The notes: generated from the sequence alone by a model not told the origin. DNA of 64,000 nucleotides from Sphingobacterium detergens (GCF_003610355.1 NZ_RAPY01000005.1:310001-374000), one strand, 5' to 3'. Positions 54,731 through 63,793 are shown, counted from the first letter of the stretch. A program made the numbers and translations.

Positions 54731-55492
54731 GTGAAACTAATACGCTATATTTTTCTGTTTGTAGCCATACTAGGCATTACCCCCCTACTTTTTTGTCAAG
54801 AAAAGAAAGTTGAAGGGATCGTATTTGACAAAAAAACCAAGCAACGTATCGGAAATGTGAAACTTGCCAATCTAAGGACGGGAGAGGTATTCTATAATAA
54901 TATTAAAGGTGAATTTGACTTTTCTGCCCGGATAGGTGATCAGATTGTTGCAATGAGCAAGGAATATTTTTCAGATACCCTTGCTGTTGACAATAAGGGA
55001 TTATTATTGTTTCATTTAATCCGGGAGTCGATCTATATTGATGAGGTGCAGGTATCAGCACGAAAGAACCCTGAGGAAATTCTGAGAAAAGCCAAAGAAG
55101 ATTATGAGAAAGCCTACCGGTTGGCCGGATATGGTGATGTATTTTCGGTGGGGCCTACTGGGGCGGGACTGAGCATCAACTCTATTTATAGCTTGTTTAG
55201 TAAGGAGGCTAAAAGAGCGCGTAGACTGACTAAAACCATAGAAAACGATTATAAGGAAAATGTAATTGATTATAAATTTACGAAGGAACTTATTAGTAAG
55301 GTCACGGGGCTCAATTTTGAAGAGGCCGAGCGATTTAGGAGAATATTTAGACCCTCCTATTTTTTCATTCTGGCGGCAAGCGATTACGAAGTAACAAATT
55401 ACATCAAAGATTGCTATTCCCGTTATCGAATAAACCCTTCTCAATATTTTATTGATCCTTTTCCAACAATTAATTATAAATTAGTACCGTAA
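54731..55492 (+). CDS. Secreted CarboxypepD_reg-like domain protein
   Basis: A 253-residue exported protein. After a signal peptide (KLIRYIFLFVAILGITPLLFC) comes a beta-sandwich CarboxypepD_reg-like domain (about 25-105: KKVEGIVFDKKTKQRIGNVKL, FYNNIKGEFDFSARIGDQIV). The following helical part (NPEEILRKAKEDYEKAYRLAG and onward) has no known motif. It starts with an uncommon GTG-type codon, written here as Met; an alternative start cannot be excluded. No TonB-dependent receptor plug follows, unlike many proteins with this domain. It is part of the envelope operon. Confidence 0.75.
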   Translation: MKLIRYIFLFVAILGITPLLFCQEKKVEGIVFDKKTKQRIGNVKLANLRTGEVFYNNIKGEFDFSARIGDQIVAMSKEYFSDTLAVDNKGLLLFHLIRESIYIDEVQVSARKNPEEILRKAKEDYEKAYRLAGYGDVFSVGPTGAGLSINSIYSLFSKEAKRARRLTKTIENDYKENVIDYKFTKELISKVTGLNFEEAERFRRIFRPSYFFILAASDYEVTNYIKDCYSRYRINPSQYFIDPFPTINYKLVP

Positions 55493-55514
55493 ACAAAAAA
55501 TAGACGTTTTCAGA

Positions 55515-56552
55515 ATGAAGTTATTCAATTTTGTCGGCATGGCTTTGCTTTGCCTTTCTTTTACAAGCATAAAGGCGCAGGATCTGAAAGATCTTAGAGC
55601 AAAACCAGATACCGTAATTTCTGTCCAAAAAGAGCAACCTTTAAATATCAAAACCATTCGTCCAGTGGTACCCAAGCTCAATCTTGAGGTTGATTACTGG
55701 AAGCATTGGACCAAATTTGGGATCAATCTAAACCAGGCATCCTTTAACGATAATTGGAAAGGTGGCGGTGTTGGATCTATTGCTGTTGGTCTCAATGCCA
55801 ATCACAAATCGGACTATACCCGTGACAATTTTAATTTCGTGACTGAAGTTGACCTCCGGTACGGTAAGATCAAGAATACGAATAATATCGCTAAAAAGAA
55901 TAATGACCGTATATTTTGGGATAACAAGTTGTCTTATAAATTGTCGGCAAACTGGGCCCTGTTTACATCAGTAACCTTCGAGTCACAGTTTGATGCGGGC
56001 TATAAGTATAAAACCGTGAATGGCAAGGACACGATCGATTATATTGAAAATGCATTTATGGCGCCCGCCTATCTAACAGAATCATTCGGTCTTGAGTATA
56101 AGCCGAGCAATGAGTTTTCGTTGCGTTTTGGTACGGGTACTGCACGGCAGACGTTTATTTTGGATGAGCGTGTAAAACCTCGTTCCGGAGAGGCTTTTTA
56201 TGAGAAGTATGGTTATTACAGAGATCCTGCAAACCCTACGGTGGGAACAGGGGAACGATTTGGTGTAAAAGAAAACCGCTCTTTTGCCAATGCGCTCGCA
56301 TTCCAGCTTACGGGTAACTTGGATAAGAACTTTACGGATAAACTGAATGTGAAAGCACGTTATAATCTGTTTGCTGATTACGAGAAAATTTCAGATCCAA
56401 CCCATCGTCTTGATGTCACAATAACAGCGAAAGTAACCCGGGTAATCAACGTCAATCTAAACGGGATTATGATCTATGATCCGGATGTTATTTCAAGAGT
56501 TCAATTGAGCCAGTCATTGGCTATGGGAATAGTTTATAGTTTACCAAAATAA
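55515..56552 (+). CDS. DUF3078 family outer-membrane-type protein
   Basis: A 345-residue exported protein with signal peptide MKLFNFVGMALLCLSFTSIKA. The sequence YWKHWTKFGINLNQASFNDNWKGGGV is the DUF3078 signature. The rest consists of alternating amphipathic strands (NFNFVTEVDLRYGKIKN, DNKLSYKLSANWALFTSVTF, INVNLNGIMIYD) as in outer-membrane barrels, ending LAMGIVYSLPK. The function is unknown. It shares a base with the start of the amidase lipoprotein gene (TAATG). Confidence 0.88.
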   Translation: MKLFNFVGMALLCLSFTSIKAQDLKDLRAKPDTVISVQKEQPLNIKTIRPVVPKLNLEVDYWKHWTKFGINLNQASFNDNWKGGGVGSIAVGLNANHKSDYTRDNFNFVTEVDLRYGKIKNTNNIAKKNNDRIFWDNKLSYKLSANWALFTSVTFESQFDAGYKYKTVNGKDTIDYIENAFMAPAYLTESFGLEYKPSNEFSLRFGTGTARQTFILDERVKPRSGEAFYEKYGYYRDPANPTVGTGERFGVKENRSFANALAFQLTGNLDKNFTDKLNVKARYNLFADYEKISDPTHRLDVTITAKVTRVINVNLNGIMIYDPDVISRVQLSQSLAMGIVYSLPK

Positions 56553-57418
56553 TGTTTAGACCAGTGTCAATTGGGATCATACTTGCTGTTTTTATGTCTT
56601 TGGCTGGCTGTAAGTCCAAGGGACAAGCTGCTGTGGCCAAGCCATTGGTGGCGTCTTTTGCCCCTGCGGTTGTACTGGAGGAAAAAGTTGTCGCCAAACC
56701 CGACACCAATCTATTGACACCCCAGGAGAGAAAGGTCATCTTCTTACAAAAGACAGGGACTCACCCTTACTGGCGCCAAGCAGAAGCCATTCATTATGAT
56801 GTTCGCAAGCCAAATTTTGTGATTATCCACCATACAGCACAAGATAGTGTTGGTCAGACGATAAAAACGTTTCAGATCCCACGCACCAAGGTCAGTTCAC
56901 ATTATGTGATTGGTCGAAATGGTGAGATTATTCAGATGTTGAATGATTATGTACGATCGTGGCATGCCGGTGTGGCTAAGTGGGGATCCATTGTGGACAT
57001 GAACTCTTGTTCTATTGGGATTGAATTGGACAATAATGGTAGAGAACCTTTCCCAGATGCTCAGATCAATTCGTTGATGACCGTTTTAGATACATTAAAA
57101 TCACGATACCTGATACCTGACAATAATTTTATTGGTCATGCAGACATCGCTCCGGCACGAAAGAATGATCCTAGCGTTTTCTTCCCCTGGAAGAAGCTTG
57201 CGAGCAGAGGATTTGGTATCTGGTATGATGAGGGCCAACTGGTTGCTCCTCCTGACAGTTTTAATGCCATTGACGCGCTTAAAATCATCGGGTATGATAC
57301 ATCCAACCTAAAGGCAGCTATCGTTGCATTTAAGCGTAAATTTATTGTACGGGATACAACACCCGAGCTGACCATATATGATAAGAGCGTACTTTACAAT
57401 ATTTACAAGAAATACTAA
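56552..57418 (+). CDS. N-acetylmuramoyl-L-alanine amidase lipoprotein (Amidase_2)
   Basis: A 288-residue lipoprotein: the signal ends MSLAGC with Cys20 acylated. The amidase_2/PGRP domain (about 85-240) has the zinc ligands in FVIIHHTAQDS and in FIGHADIAPARKNDPS. Between them are TKVSSHYVIGRNGEIIQML and SIGIELDNNG. It cleaves the MurNAc-L-Ala bond of muropeptides. The C-terminal helical part (ALKIIGYDTSN and onward) resembles the usual peptidoglycan-binding tail. It is last in the operon and its products would feed recycling by AnmK. Confidence 0.93.
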   Translation: MFRPVSIGIILAVFMSLAGCKSKGQAAVAKPLVASFAPAVVLEEKVVAKPDTNLLTPQERKVIFLQKTGTHPYWRQAEAIHYDVRKPNFVIIHHTAQDSVGQTIKTFQIPRTKVSSHYVIGRNGEIIQMLNDYVRSWHAGVAKWGSIVDMNSCSIGIELDNNGREPFPDAQINSLMTVLDTLKSRYLIPDNNFIGHADIAPARKNDPSVFFPWKKLASRGFGIWYDEGQLVAPPDSFNAIDALKIIGYDTSNLKAAIVAFKRKFIVRDTTPELTIYDKSVLYNIYKKY

Positions 57419-57487
57419 TAAGCTGTCAAAATACGAATTTTGATAGATGATGCTAGATAAGATATTGGCATCTCAGTCTATAAAAAT

Positions 57488-57526
57488 GAAAAGTCCGGGT
57501 TCGCTATGAATCCGGACTTTTTTAAT
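57488..57526. terminator. Intrinsic terminator between convergent genes
   Basis: AAAAGTCCGG pairs with CCGGACTTTTTT around a GTTCGCTATGAAT loop; flanked by A and T tracts, it can serve both the amidase gene and the opposite symporter. Confidence 0.8.
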
Positions 57527-57621
57527 ATTGGCGGGGATTAAGAAGACCTCTGCTAATTAAGTACAACCTCGTAATCAGGTATCTTATTTGCGAGCAAGTC
57601 ACTTAATTTTTCCAAGTTGTT

Positions 57622-59337
57622 CTATTGCGTATTGCTTGTATTTGGTATAGCCGAATTATTTCTGAGCGAAAGCTGTATAAAATATGCAATTATCATGACG
57701 GCCAGACAGCCAATGAGATTCAGCCAGAGAAAAGGAATTTTGTCTAGGTACCAGATGCCAACGACAAAGATTTCAGAGAGGATCGCGGCGATGAAAACAG
57801 CCTTTCCCTGAATTTTTTTCATATAGAAAGCAACGATAAATATGCCTAGGATTGTGCCATAGAATAAGGACCCCAAGATATTCACTGCCTCTAAAAGATT
57901 GCCCAGCTTGTTGGCATATAGTGCAATAACCACGGTGAAAATACCCCAAATTAAGGTAAATATACGAGACCAGAGGAGATCCTGCTTTTCGGTTGCGTTG
58001 CGGTTTATAAAACGTTTGTAGATATCTATGGTTGTCGTTGAAGCCAGTGAGTTTATGGCACTAGCGGTGGAGCCCATAGATGCCAGAAAAATAACAGCGA
58101 TCAGCAAACCGATCAGACCTTTCGGAAAAGCTTTAGTTATAAACGAAAGGAAAACATAGTTATTGTCGTTTGTCTCAGCTGCAGGATTGTTTTTCTTGAT
58201 AAGTGTCAGTGTGCTGTCTTTTACTTGTTGCATTTGGGCATTCAGTTGATGCAATGCTGTTCGGGAGGACTCGATGTTCTCCTGATCATCCTGATCCAGT
58301 GCCGTACCGAGACCATTGACGAGAGATTCACGTTGTTTGAATAGCTCGGTGTGTTTTTGTTCAAGCTCTTGGTAGGAAGCCGCATATGGACTTTCTTTCA
58401 ACTTCTGGACTTCGACCTGGTTAAAGAAGATCGGTGGCTGGTGGTATTGATAATAGGTAAATACCAGGATACCGATCAGCAGGATGGCAAATTGCATCGG
58501 GATCTTTAGAAGTCCGTTCATAATTAGCCCCATTCTGCTTTCCTTTATGGAAGATCCGGTGAGATAACGGCCTACCTGGCTCTGGTCTGTACCAAAATAA
58601 GAAAGCTGGAGGAAAAACCCTCCGATCAGCCCAGTCCACAACGTATAATTGTTATTCAGGTCAAATGTGAAGTCCAGGGCATTGGTTTTGCCCGATTTGC
58701 CGGCGATATGCAGTGCTTTCGAAAGACCGATGTCCGCCGGAAGAAGATGGATGACAAGCATGCCCGCAATAAGCAGGGAACCAAATATTATGCTCATCTG
58801 GAGCAATTGTGTATGTGATACCGCTTTTGTACCACCATAGGTGGTGTAGATAACCACAAAACTCCCAATGACCAGAGTTGTTAAAGTCAGATCAATATGG
58901 AGAATCGTTGAGATGATGAGCGCTGGTGCAAAAATGGTAATACCAGTGGAAATACCCCGTTGGATTAAAAAAAGCAGTGCTGTAAGCCCGCGGGTCTTAA
59001 CATCGAAACGTTTCTCAAGAAATTCGTAGGCAGTGAAAACTTTAAGTCTGTGAAATATTGGGATAAAGGTAATACAGAGTACAATCATGGCCAATGGGAG
59101 ACCGAAATAAAACTGTACAAAACTCATTCCTGAGGAGTATGCTAATCCGGGAGCAGACAAAAAAGTAATGGCACTCGCCTGAGTGGCCATTACCGAAAGC
59201 CCGACATGGTACCAAGGCAAAGAACGATTGCCCAAAAGATAACCATCAATATTTTTGATCCCTCGACTTTTATAGATGCCGTAGGCGACAATCGACAAAA
59301 GTGTTAGTAATAGAACGGCCCAATCTGCTGTACTCAT
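57622..59337 (-). CDS. Sodium:solute symporter (SSS family)
   Basis: A 571-residue integral membrane protein of the SSS/SLC5 family with about 13-14 spans. Landmarks are GYLLGNRSLPWYHVGLSVMATQASAITFLSAPGLAY and YTTYGGTKAVSHTQLLQMSII with GGTKAV. FIFIPIF-type spans follow, and LSYFGTDQSQVGRYL. Between two late spans is an about 100-residue hydrophilic insert (residues about 320-420) with two helical, Gln-rich stretches. The start at 59337 (MSTADW) is preferred to the longer one because the extra 22 residues look non-coding. It is downstream of a small membrane protein and a PIG-L deacetylase, so its substrate may be an amino sugar; this is inference. Confidence 0.87.
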   Translation of the reverse strand: MSTADWAVLLLTLLSIVAYGIYKSRGIKNIDGYLLGNRSLPWYHVGLSVMATQASAITFLSAPGLAYSSGMSFVQFYFGLPLAMIVLCITFIPIFHRLKVFTAYEFLEKRFDVKTRGLTALLFLIQRGISTGITIFAPALIISTILHIDLTLTTLVIGSFVVIYTTYGGTKAVSHTQLLQMSIIFGSLLIAGMLVIHLLPADIGLSKALHIAGKSGKTNALDFTFDLNNNYTLWTGLIGGFFLQLSYFGTDQSQVGRYLTGSSIKESRMGLIMNGLLKIPMQFAILLIGILVFTYYQYHQPPIFFNQVEVQKLKESPYAASYQELEQKHTELFKQRESLVNGLGTALDQDDQENIESSRTALHQLNAQMQQVKDSTLTLIKKNNPAAETNDNNYVFLSFITKAFPKGLIGLLIAVIFLASMGSTASAINSLASTTTIDIYKRFINRNATEKQDLLWSRIFTLIWGIFTVVIALYANKLGNLLEAVNILGSLFYGTILGIFIVAFYMKKIQGKAVFIAAILSEIFVVGIWYLDKIPFLWLNLIGCLAVMIIAYFIQLSLRNNSAIPNTSNTQ

Positions 59338-59434
59338 GAATAATGTTTCGTAAAAAAGTACAGAAAAAGGATAAATATAAATAGCCAGATAACGACCATC
59401 CAATAGTAGCGTTTCCAGCTATTCATCCTGTATT

Positions 59435-59644
59435 TTATCTGTCTGAAGGCTTTTGAGGATAGATAACACTGTTAAAAAACGCAGCGATAATCAATCCAAT
59501 AACCGCACCGCCAATGATGCTTAAAAATGTCTCATTTGCAGTGAAGCCAATTAATGCACCAAATACTACAGCGACCAAAAGGATGATCCCTTTTGCTTTG
59601 CCAGCATCTATCGTTGTGCAGTTGTTGTCAATCTGATTTTCCAT
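59435..59644 (-). CDS. Small two-helix membrane protein, unknown
   Basis: A 69-residue protein I do not recognise. It has two hydrophobic segments (GIILLVAVVFGALIGF and FLSIIGGAVIGLIIAAFF) separated by TANET, with a short polar N-terminus (MENQIDNNCTTIDAGK). It starts 9 bp after the PIG-L gene and ends about 97 bp before the symporter, so all three read as one transcript. The Gly-rich spans suggest a helix hairpin. Confidence 0.6.
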   Translation of the reverse strand: MENQIDNNCTTIDAGKAKGIILLVAVVFGALIGFTANETFLSIIGGAVIGLIIAAFFNSVIYPQKPSDR

Positions 59645-59653
59645 TGTGATATT

Positions 59654-62107
59654 TTATTTTGATTTTGATAACAAATTTACAAATAATCTGTAAGCTCCAG
59701 GAATTCCAGCAGGTAATTGTCTAAAAAAAGATAGCGATGTATAGACAAATTTTCCTTTCCCGTAGTCCGTAATCAATAACGATCCCTTATGCAAAGGCTC
59801 ACCAGGGTCCTGTATGGCGATTGGTGTACGGTATCTCTTGTCGATATTTTCAGCGAAATACAATCCCCTCTCCTGTACCCAATTGTCAAAGTCTGCTTTT
59901 GTAATTTTATTGGGATAATTGAAAACCGGATCTTTTTCATCAAAATGAACATCGGCAAGTTCATCGGTAACCCGACTCCTTCCAAGACTAAAAGCATAGG
60001 GGCCAAAATTTTTCGAAACTAAGCCATTGCTTACGTTGTATTGCTCGAGCACGGTTCCGCCGTTATTCACATAATCCAATAGTCTATTTTGAATCTGTGC
60101 GATATCTTTATTGACATTAAAGATCCTTACGCCCAAGATGACCGCATCATAGCCTGAGAGATCACTTTTTAATAGCTGTTCGCCTGTTAACACATCCACT
60201 TTGATGCCAATTGCACTGAGCGATTCCGGAATCAGATCTCCTGCGCCATGGATATAGGCTACTTTTTTAACTTCATTGTTTAGATTGATATTGCTCATTT
60301 TTATAGCAACATCAGGGAAATATACAATCTCCGGAATATGGTTATAAGCTATTGTTTTTATCTCTTTTAGTCTATCCTTTTGATTGACTTGAAAAAGCAG
60401 TGTATCAATGGACGAAACAGTGGCATCTAAGGGGCTTATAGTGATCTCTTTGGAGAGAGTGCTGACATCAGAGGCAAACTGGAGGTCAAATGAAGCGGGA
60501 GATATTTCCCAGCCTTTTGCTCCAATAGTCTTTACATTAAATGATTGTGCCGGATCCTGTCCATTTTTTTGGAACAACAGGTTTACTTTGACAGATTGGG
60601 CATTTTGAGTCAAAGCCAATGGGCTGGAACTCCTTGCTGTAAGCTGTGGAAGAACAGCTATTGGATTATAGATTTCGCCACGAACGGGGTCGGTATATTT
60701 ATATTGTATATTCTGGTCAAATGCAATTGCAGTGCCATTGATCAATAATTCAAAGCGTACTTTTGGATTATTGGGGTTTTCGGGATAACCGGTGAGATTG
60801 AAGTCACTGACATTAAATTTTCCTTTGGCGTGAGGTTCATTTAGCCAATAAGGCTGTGTTGAATTTGTAGCACTAATGGTGGTAGCATCTTTTAAAAGAA
60901 GGTTGTTGACAAGGTTTTTATGGATCTCTTTGCCATTTAGCTTTGCCAATTGTACGGTAACATCCGGACGTCTTGCAATAATGGCGTTGTCGACATTGAT
61001 CTGATCACCTACCGCATAATCTGGATTTTTTGCGATACTTTCAAACCAAATTCCAGCACAGGCTAAGATTAATTTTTCTACCTCTTTTTTCTTCTCATTT
61101 TTCCAGTACGTATCATTGATCTGATCCAGGGCTTTATAGAGCTGGATCAGATCGGGCAAAGCCGATTCAGGCTTGTCCATTTGATAGGTCTGATTGACTT
61201 TTGCGATCAGTGACTGTACTGTTCCGCTATTTGGGACTCTTTTCCAGGAAGTATCTATTCCTTCCAGTGGAGAAGCTTTTGCGGGAGTACCGTCGACATA
61301 TTCAAAATACTCGATGGATGAACCACGTTGAGCGGCAGATCCGAAGCCTTGGCTTTTGTGGGAAGAACGGCTATGCGCAGCAATTTCACCATAGGAAGCA
61401 CCTATCAGCGCATTATAGTTTCCGATATCCACCTTTAGCTGATCTTCGCTTGTGTTGTCCTGTCCCCCGAAATTAAATGTATTCCAAAGGAGACGTTTCG
61501 CCTGCCAGGGTTGTACATATTGAAGCTGCTCTGGAAACTGTTTGGGATCGGCTGCGGCTTTGAAAGCTTCGTGTGCCAACATCGCTGAGGCCTGGTGGTG
61601 ACCATGTCCGCCCCTGGCATCGGGGGGAAACCTTGTTATGATGACATCAGGTCTGAATTTGCGGATCAACCATACTGCCTCGGCGAGCACCCGTTGTTTG
61701 TCCCAAAAGGCAAACGTTTCTTCGGGCGTTTTGGAAAACCCAAAATCATAGGCTGAGGAAAAAAATTGTTCCCCTTTGTCGATCTTTCGTGCGGCAAGAA
61801 GTTCCTGCGTACGGATCAGTCCCAGTTCGATGCCTTGTTCGGTACCGATAAGATTTTGTCCCCCGTCTCCACGGGTCAGGGATAAGTAACCCGTTCTATA
61901 TTTTTTCTCCTGGGCGAGCCAAGCGATCAGACGGGTATTTTCGTCGTCCGGATGTGCTGCAAAGTACAGGACAGAGCCTAAAACATTCAGTTTTTCTAGG
62001 TTAAGCTTAATCTCGGCGGCATTCCACTGCGGATTTTGTGCTTGTACAGTCGATTTTGACAGCATACTAGCCAATAGAATAATGACAGAAAGAAAGGGTT
62101 TTCGCAT
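59654..62107 (-). CDS. Secreted PIG-L (LmbE-like) deacetylase, large multidomain form
   Basis: An 817-residue exported protein. The signal peptide is MRKPFLSVIILLASMLSKSTVQA. The PIG-L domain (about 40-230) has the zinc/catalytic AAHPDDENTR, SLTRGDGGQN and GGHGHHQASAMLAHEAF with the His ligand. The rest contains a beta-sandwich middle (about 420-620) and a C-terminal glutamine-amidotransferase-like part (VAYIHGAGDLIPESLSAIGI, GYDAVILGVRIFNVN). Only the PIG-L domain gives a clear activity: hydrolysis of an N-acetyl group on a GlcNAc-like sugar. I start at 62107, not the earlier Met, to obtain the signal peptide. Confidence 0.85.
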   Translation of the reverse strand: MRKPFLSVIILLASMLSKSTVQAQNPQWNAAEIKLNLEKLNVLGSVLYFAAHPDDENTRLIAWLAQEKKYRTGYLSLTRGDGGQNLIGTEQGIELGLIRTQELLAARKIDKGEQFFSSAYDFGFSKTPEETFAFWDKQRVLAEAVWLIRKFRPDVIITRFPPDARGGHGHHQASAMLAHEAFKAAADPKQFPEQLQYVQPWQAKRLLWNTFNFGGQDNTSEDQLKVDIGNYNALIGASYGEIAAHSRSSHKSQGFGSAAQRGSSIEYFEYVDGTPAKASPLEGIDTSWKRVPNSGTVQSLIAKVNQTYQMDKPESALPDLIQLYKALDQINDTYWKNEKKKEVEKLILACAGIWFESIAKNPDYAVGDQINVDNAIIARRPDVTVQLAKLNGKEIHKNLVNNLLLKDATTISATNSTQPYWLNEPHAKGKFNVSDFNLTGYPENPNNPKVRFELLINGTAIAFDQNIQYKYTDPVRGEIYNPIAVLPQLTARSSSPLALTQNAQSVKVNLLFQKNGQDPAQSFNVKTIGAKGWEISPASFDLQFASDVSTLSKEITISPLDATVSSIDTLLFQVNQKDRLKEIKTIAYNHIPEIVYFPDVAIKMSNINLNNEVKKVAYIHGAGDLIPESLSAIGIKVDVLTGEQLLKSDLSGYDAVILGVRIFNVNKDIAQIQNRLLDYVNNGGTVLEQYNVSNGLVSKNFGPYAFSLGRSRVTDELADVHFDEKDPVFNYPNKITKADFDNWVQERGLYFAENIDKRYRTPIAIQDPGEPLHKGSLLITDYGKGKFVYTSLSFFRQLPAGIPGAYRLFVNLLSKSK

Positions 62108-62499
62108 GTTTAAAGATAAAGATTTCATCCAAAACCGCATCGTTGTACATTGTAATTTTAATGTATATTATTCGCCATAAAGTAGGTGAAACCCCGCGAA
62201 AATAAAGGAGTTAGCTTAAAATTCAGCTGAAAACAAAAAACGGAAATTCCAACCAAGTTGAAATTTCCGTTTAACAATTAAAATATTTTTTCCTGAAACG
62301 AATTTTTAGAGAATAGTTATTTTGTCGCTTCGCTCCAAGTGGCAACCTTTAACATAGTAAATATATGTAGAAAATATTTAGTTCTGTCAGATTCCTTCAA
62401 TTAGTTTTCCACATTGCTAAATTTTGTCAACAATTTAGCTTTTGGGCAACTAAAAATATGAAAAGAAAGTTTCACTTCAGGGTGTTTAATCAAGCAAAA
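62108..62499. other. Intergenic region, about 390 bp, with one terminator
   Basis: Between the PIG-L start and the DUF6952 stop. It holds a hairpin at 62234-62272 and a short inverted repeat GCTAAATT/AATTTAGC at 62416-62439, but no gene. A single TTTTCCACA at 62405-62413 occurs by itself and is not read as an origin feature. Confidence 0.6.
62234..62272 (-). terminator. Probable intrinsic terminator
   Basis: An 11-bp stem AAACGGAAATT/AATTTCCGTTT with a T tract following on the minus strand. It would end the thioredoxin/DUF6952 transcript, although about 230 bp after its stop. Confidence 0.6.
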
Positions 62500-62754
62500 T
62501 TATTTGTCAATTGCTCCTAAAACACGTTTCATGAACATATTTAAGGCATCTTTTTTCGAATTACCTTCTTTTATCAATTTATCAACCTCTACTGCTCCGT
62601 ATAGGTTAGAAATTAATTCACCGATCACGTCGAGTTCCTCATCTTTCAATGGAGCTTCAGTAAGCGCTTCCAATGTCTCGATGGTCTCCAATACATAGTC
62701 GACATCATTCTGTTCGATGAATTCTGTAAGATGTTTAATTACCGGCAGCTTCAT
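62500..62754 (-). CDS. Small acidic DUF6952-like protein
   Basis: An 84-residue soluble helical protein, IKHLTEFIEQNDVDYVLETIETLEALTEAP..., acidic at first, ending FMKRVLGAIDK. I associate it with the Bacteroidota DUF6952 family, found next to thioredoxin genes, but I have no functional evidence. It overlaps the thioredoxin gene by 20 bp, so it is certainly cotranscribed. There are no Cys residues, so it is not itself a redox protein. Confidence 0.7.
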   Translation of the reverse strand: MKLPVIKHLTEFIEQNDVDYVLETIETLEALTEAPLKDEELDVIGELISNLYGAVEVDKLIKEGNSKKDALNMFMKRVLGAIDK

Positions 62755-63049
62755 TGAATAATTCTACTAATACGTCCAACTTATTTGTTTGTACTTGATT
62801 CACCAATTTACCGTTTTTAAATGCAGCAAATGTAGGCAGGTTATTGACGTTCGCCAATTTGCGTGATTCAGGGAATTTTTCTGCATCAGCGATGATAAAA
62901 GGAACACGCTCATTTTCGCCAGACAATTTCTTGAATTTTGGTTTCATGATTTTGCAATTACCACACCAGGTAGCAGCATACTGAACCATCACAATATCGT
63001 TATTGTTTACAATTTCTTGTAAATTATCGTTTTCTAATTCTTGTAACAT
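62735..63049 (-). CDS. Thioredoxin family protein (WCGNC active site)
   Basis: A 104-residue cytoplasmic thioredoxin fold with active site ATWCGNCKIMKPKF (Asn in place of the usual Pro). NLPTFAAFKNGKLVNQ carries the cis-Pro. The change of Pro to Asn shifts the redox potential in thioredoxin variants, so a specialised partner is plausible. It lies between a peroxiredoxin gene and the DUF6952-like gene, all leftward, and could supply electrons to the peroxiredoxin; inference. Confidence 0.88.
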   Translation of the reverse strand: MLQELENDNLQEIVNNNDIVMVQYAATWCGNCKIMKPKFKKLSGENERVPFIIADAEKFPESRKLANVNNLPTFAAFKNGKLVNQVQTNKLDVLVELFNEAAGN

Positions 63050-63134
63050 GATTTTATTATTAAGGTGATTGATGGAGAAATCAACAGGAGCCGGGATAAA
63101 GGCCCCTGTTGATAAGACCTAGGGTCTTTTATTG

Positions 63135-63767
63135 TTAGTGTTTAGCTAAATAGTCAGCTACACCTTTTCTGTCTGCATTCATTGCATCTTTACCTTCTTC
63201 CCAGTTTGCAGGACATACTTCGCCAAATTTTTGTACGTGAGCGTAAGCGTCGATCAAACGTAAATATTCTTTTACGTTACGGCCCAAAGGCATATCGTTT
63301 ACAGACTCGTGGAATACACGGCCAGTTTCGTCGATCAAATAAGTAGCTCTGTAAGTAACAGCAGATCCTTGTGCTAATGTACCATACTCAGGATGCTCAA
63401 CTTCTTGAACGTCTAAGATACCTAATACACTAGATAAGTTGCGGTTAGTATCAGCTAAAATAGGATATTCAACACCTTCGATACCGCCATTATCTTTTGC
63501 AGTGTTTAACCAAGCAAAGTGAACTTCGTTTGTGTCGCAAGAAGCACCGATTAAGATTGTGTTGCGTTTTTCAAATTCAGCAGCAGCCTCTTGGAAAGCA
63601 TGTAATTCTGTAGGACATACAAAAGTGAAATCTTTTGGATACCAGAATAAAATTACTTTTTTACCTTCTTTAACTGCTTTTTCGAAAATGTTGATCTGCA
63701 AATTGTCGCCTAAATAATCGATTGCATCTACCGTAATGCTTGGAAAACTTTTACCTGTGAAACTCAT
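63135..63767 (-). CDS. 2-Cys peroxiredoxin (AhpC/Prx1 group)
   Basis: A 210-residue peroxidase that reduces hydrogen and organic peroxides. The peroxidatic Cys is in DFTFVCPTELHAFQ, and the resolving Cys is in FGEVCPANWEEGKDAM near the C terminus, the typical 2-Cys AhpC arrangement. TYRATYLIDETGRVFHESVNDMPLGRN fits too. I use ATG 63767 (MSFTGKSFPSITV), as the first nine codons of the longer ORF overlap the upstream promoter region. No oxyR or ahpF is in the window, but a thioredoxin gene follows. Confidence 0.93.
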   Translation of the reverse strand: MSFTGKSFPSITVDAIDYLGDNLQINIFEKAVKEGKKVILFWYPKDFTFVCPTELHAFQEAAAEFEKRNTILIGASCDTNEVHFAWLNTAKDNGGIEGVEYPILADTNRNLSSVLGILDVQEVEHPEYGTLAQGSAVTYRATYLIDETGRVFHESVNDMPLGRNVKEYLRLIDAYAHVQKFGEVCPANWEEGKDAMNADRKGVADYLAKH

Positions 63768-63793
63768 AATATATCTTTCTTTTTTTGTTGGCA

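Noticed and set aside
62405..62413. Isolated TTTTCCACA as another DnaA box
   Set aside because: It is single, without an AT-rich unwinding stretch or neighbouring boxes, and no strand composition change is seen there.
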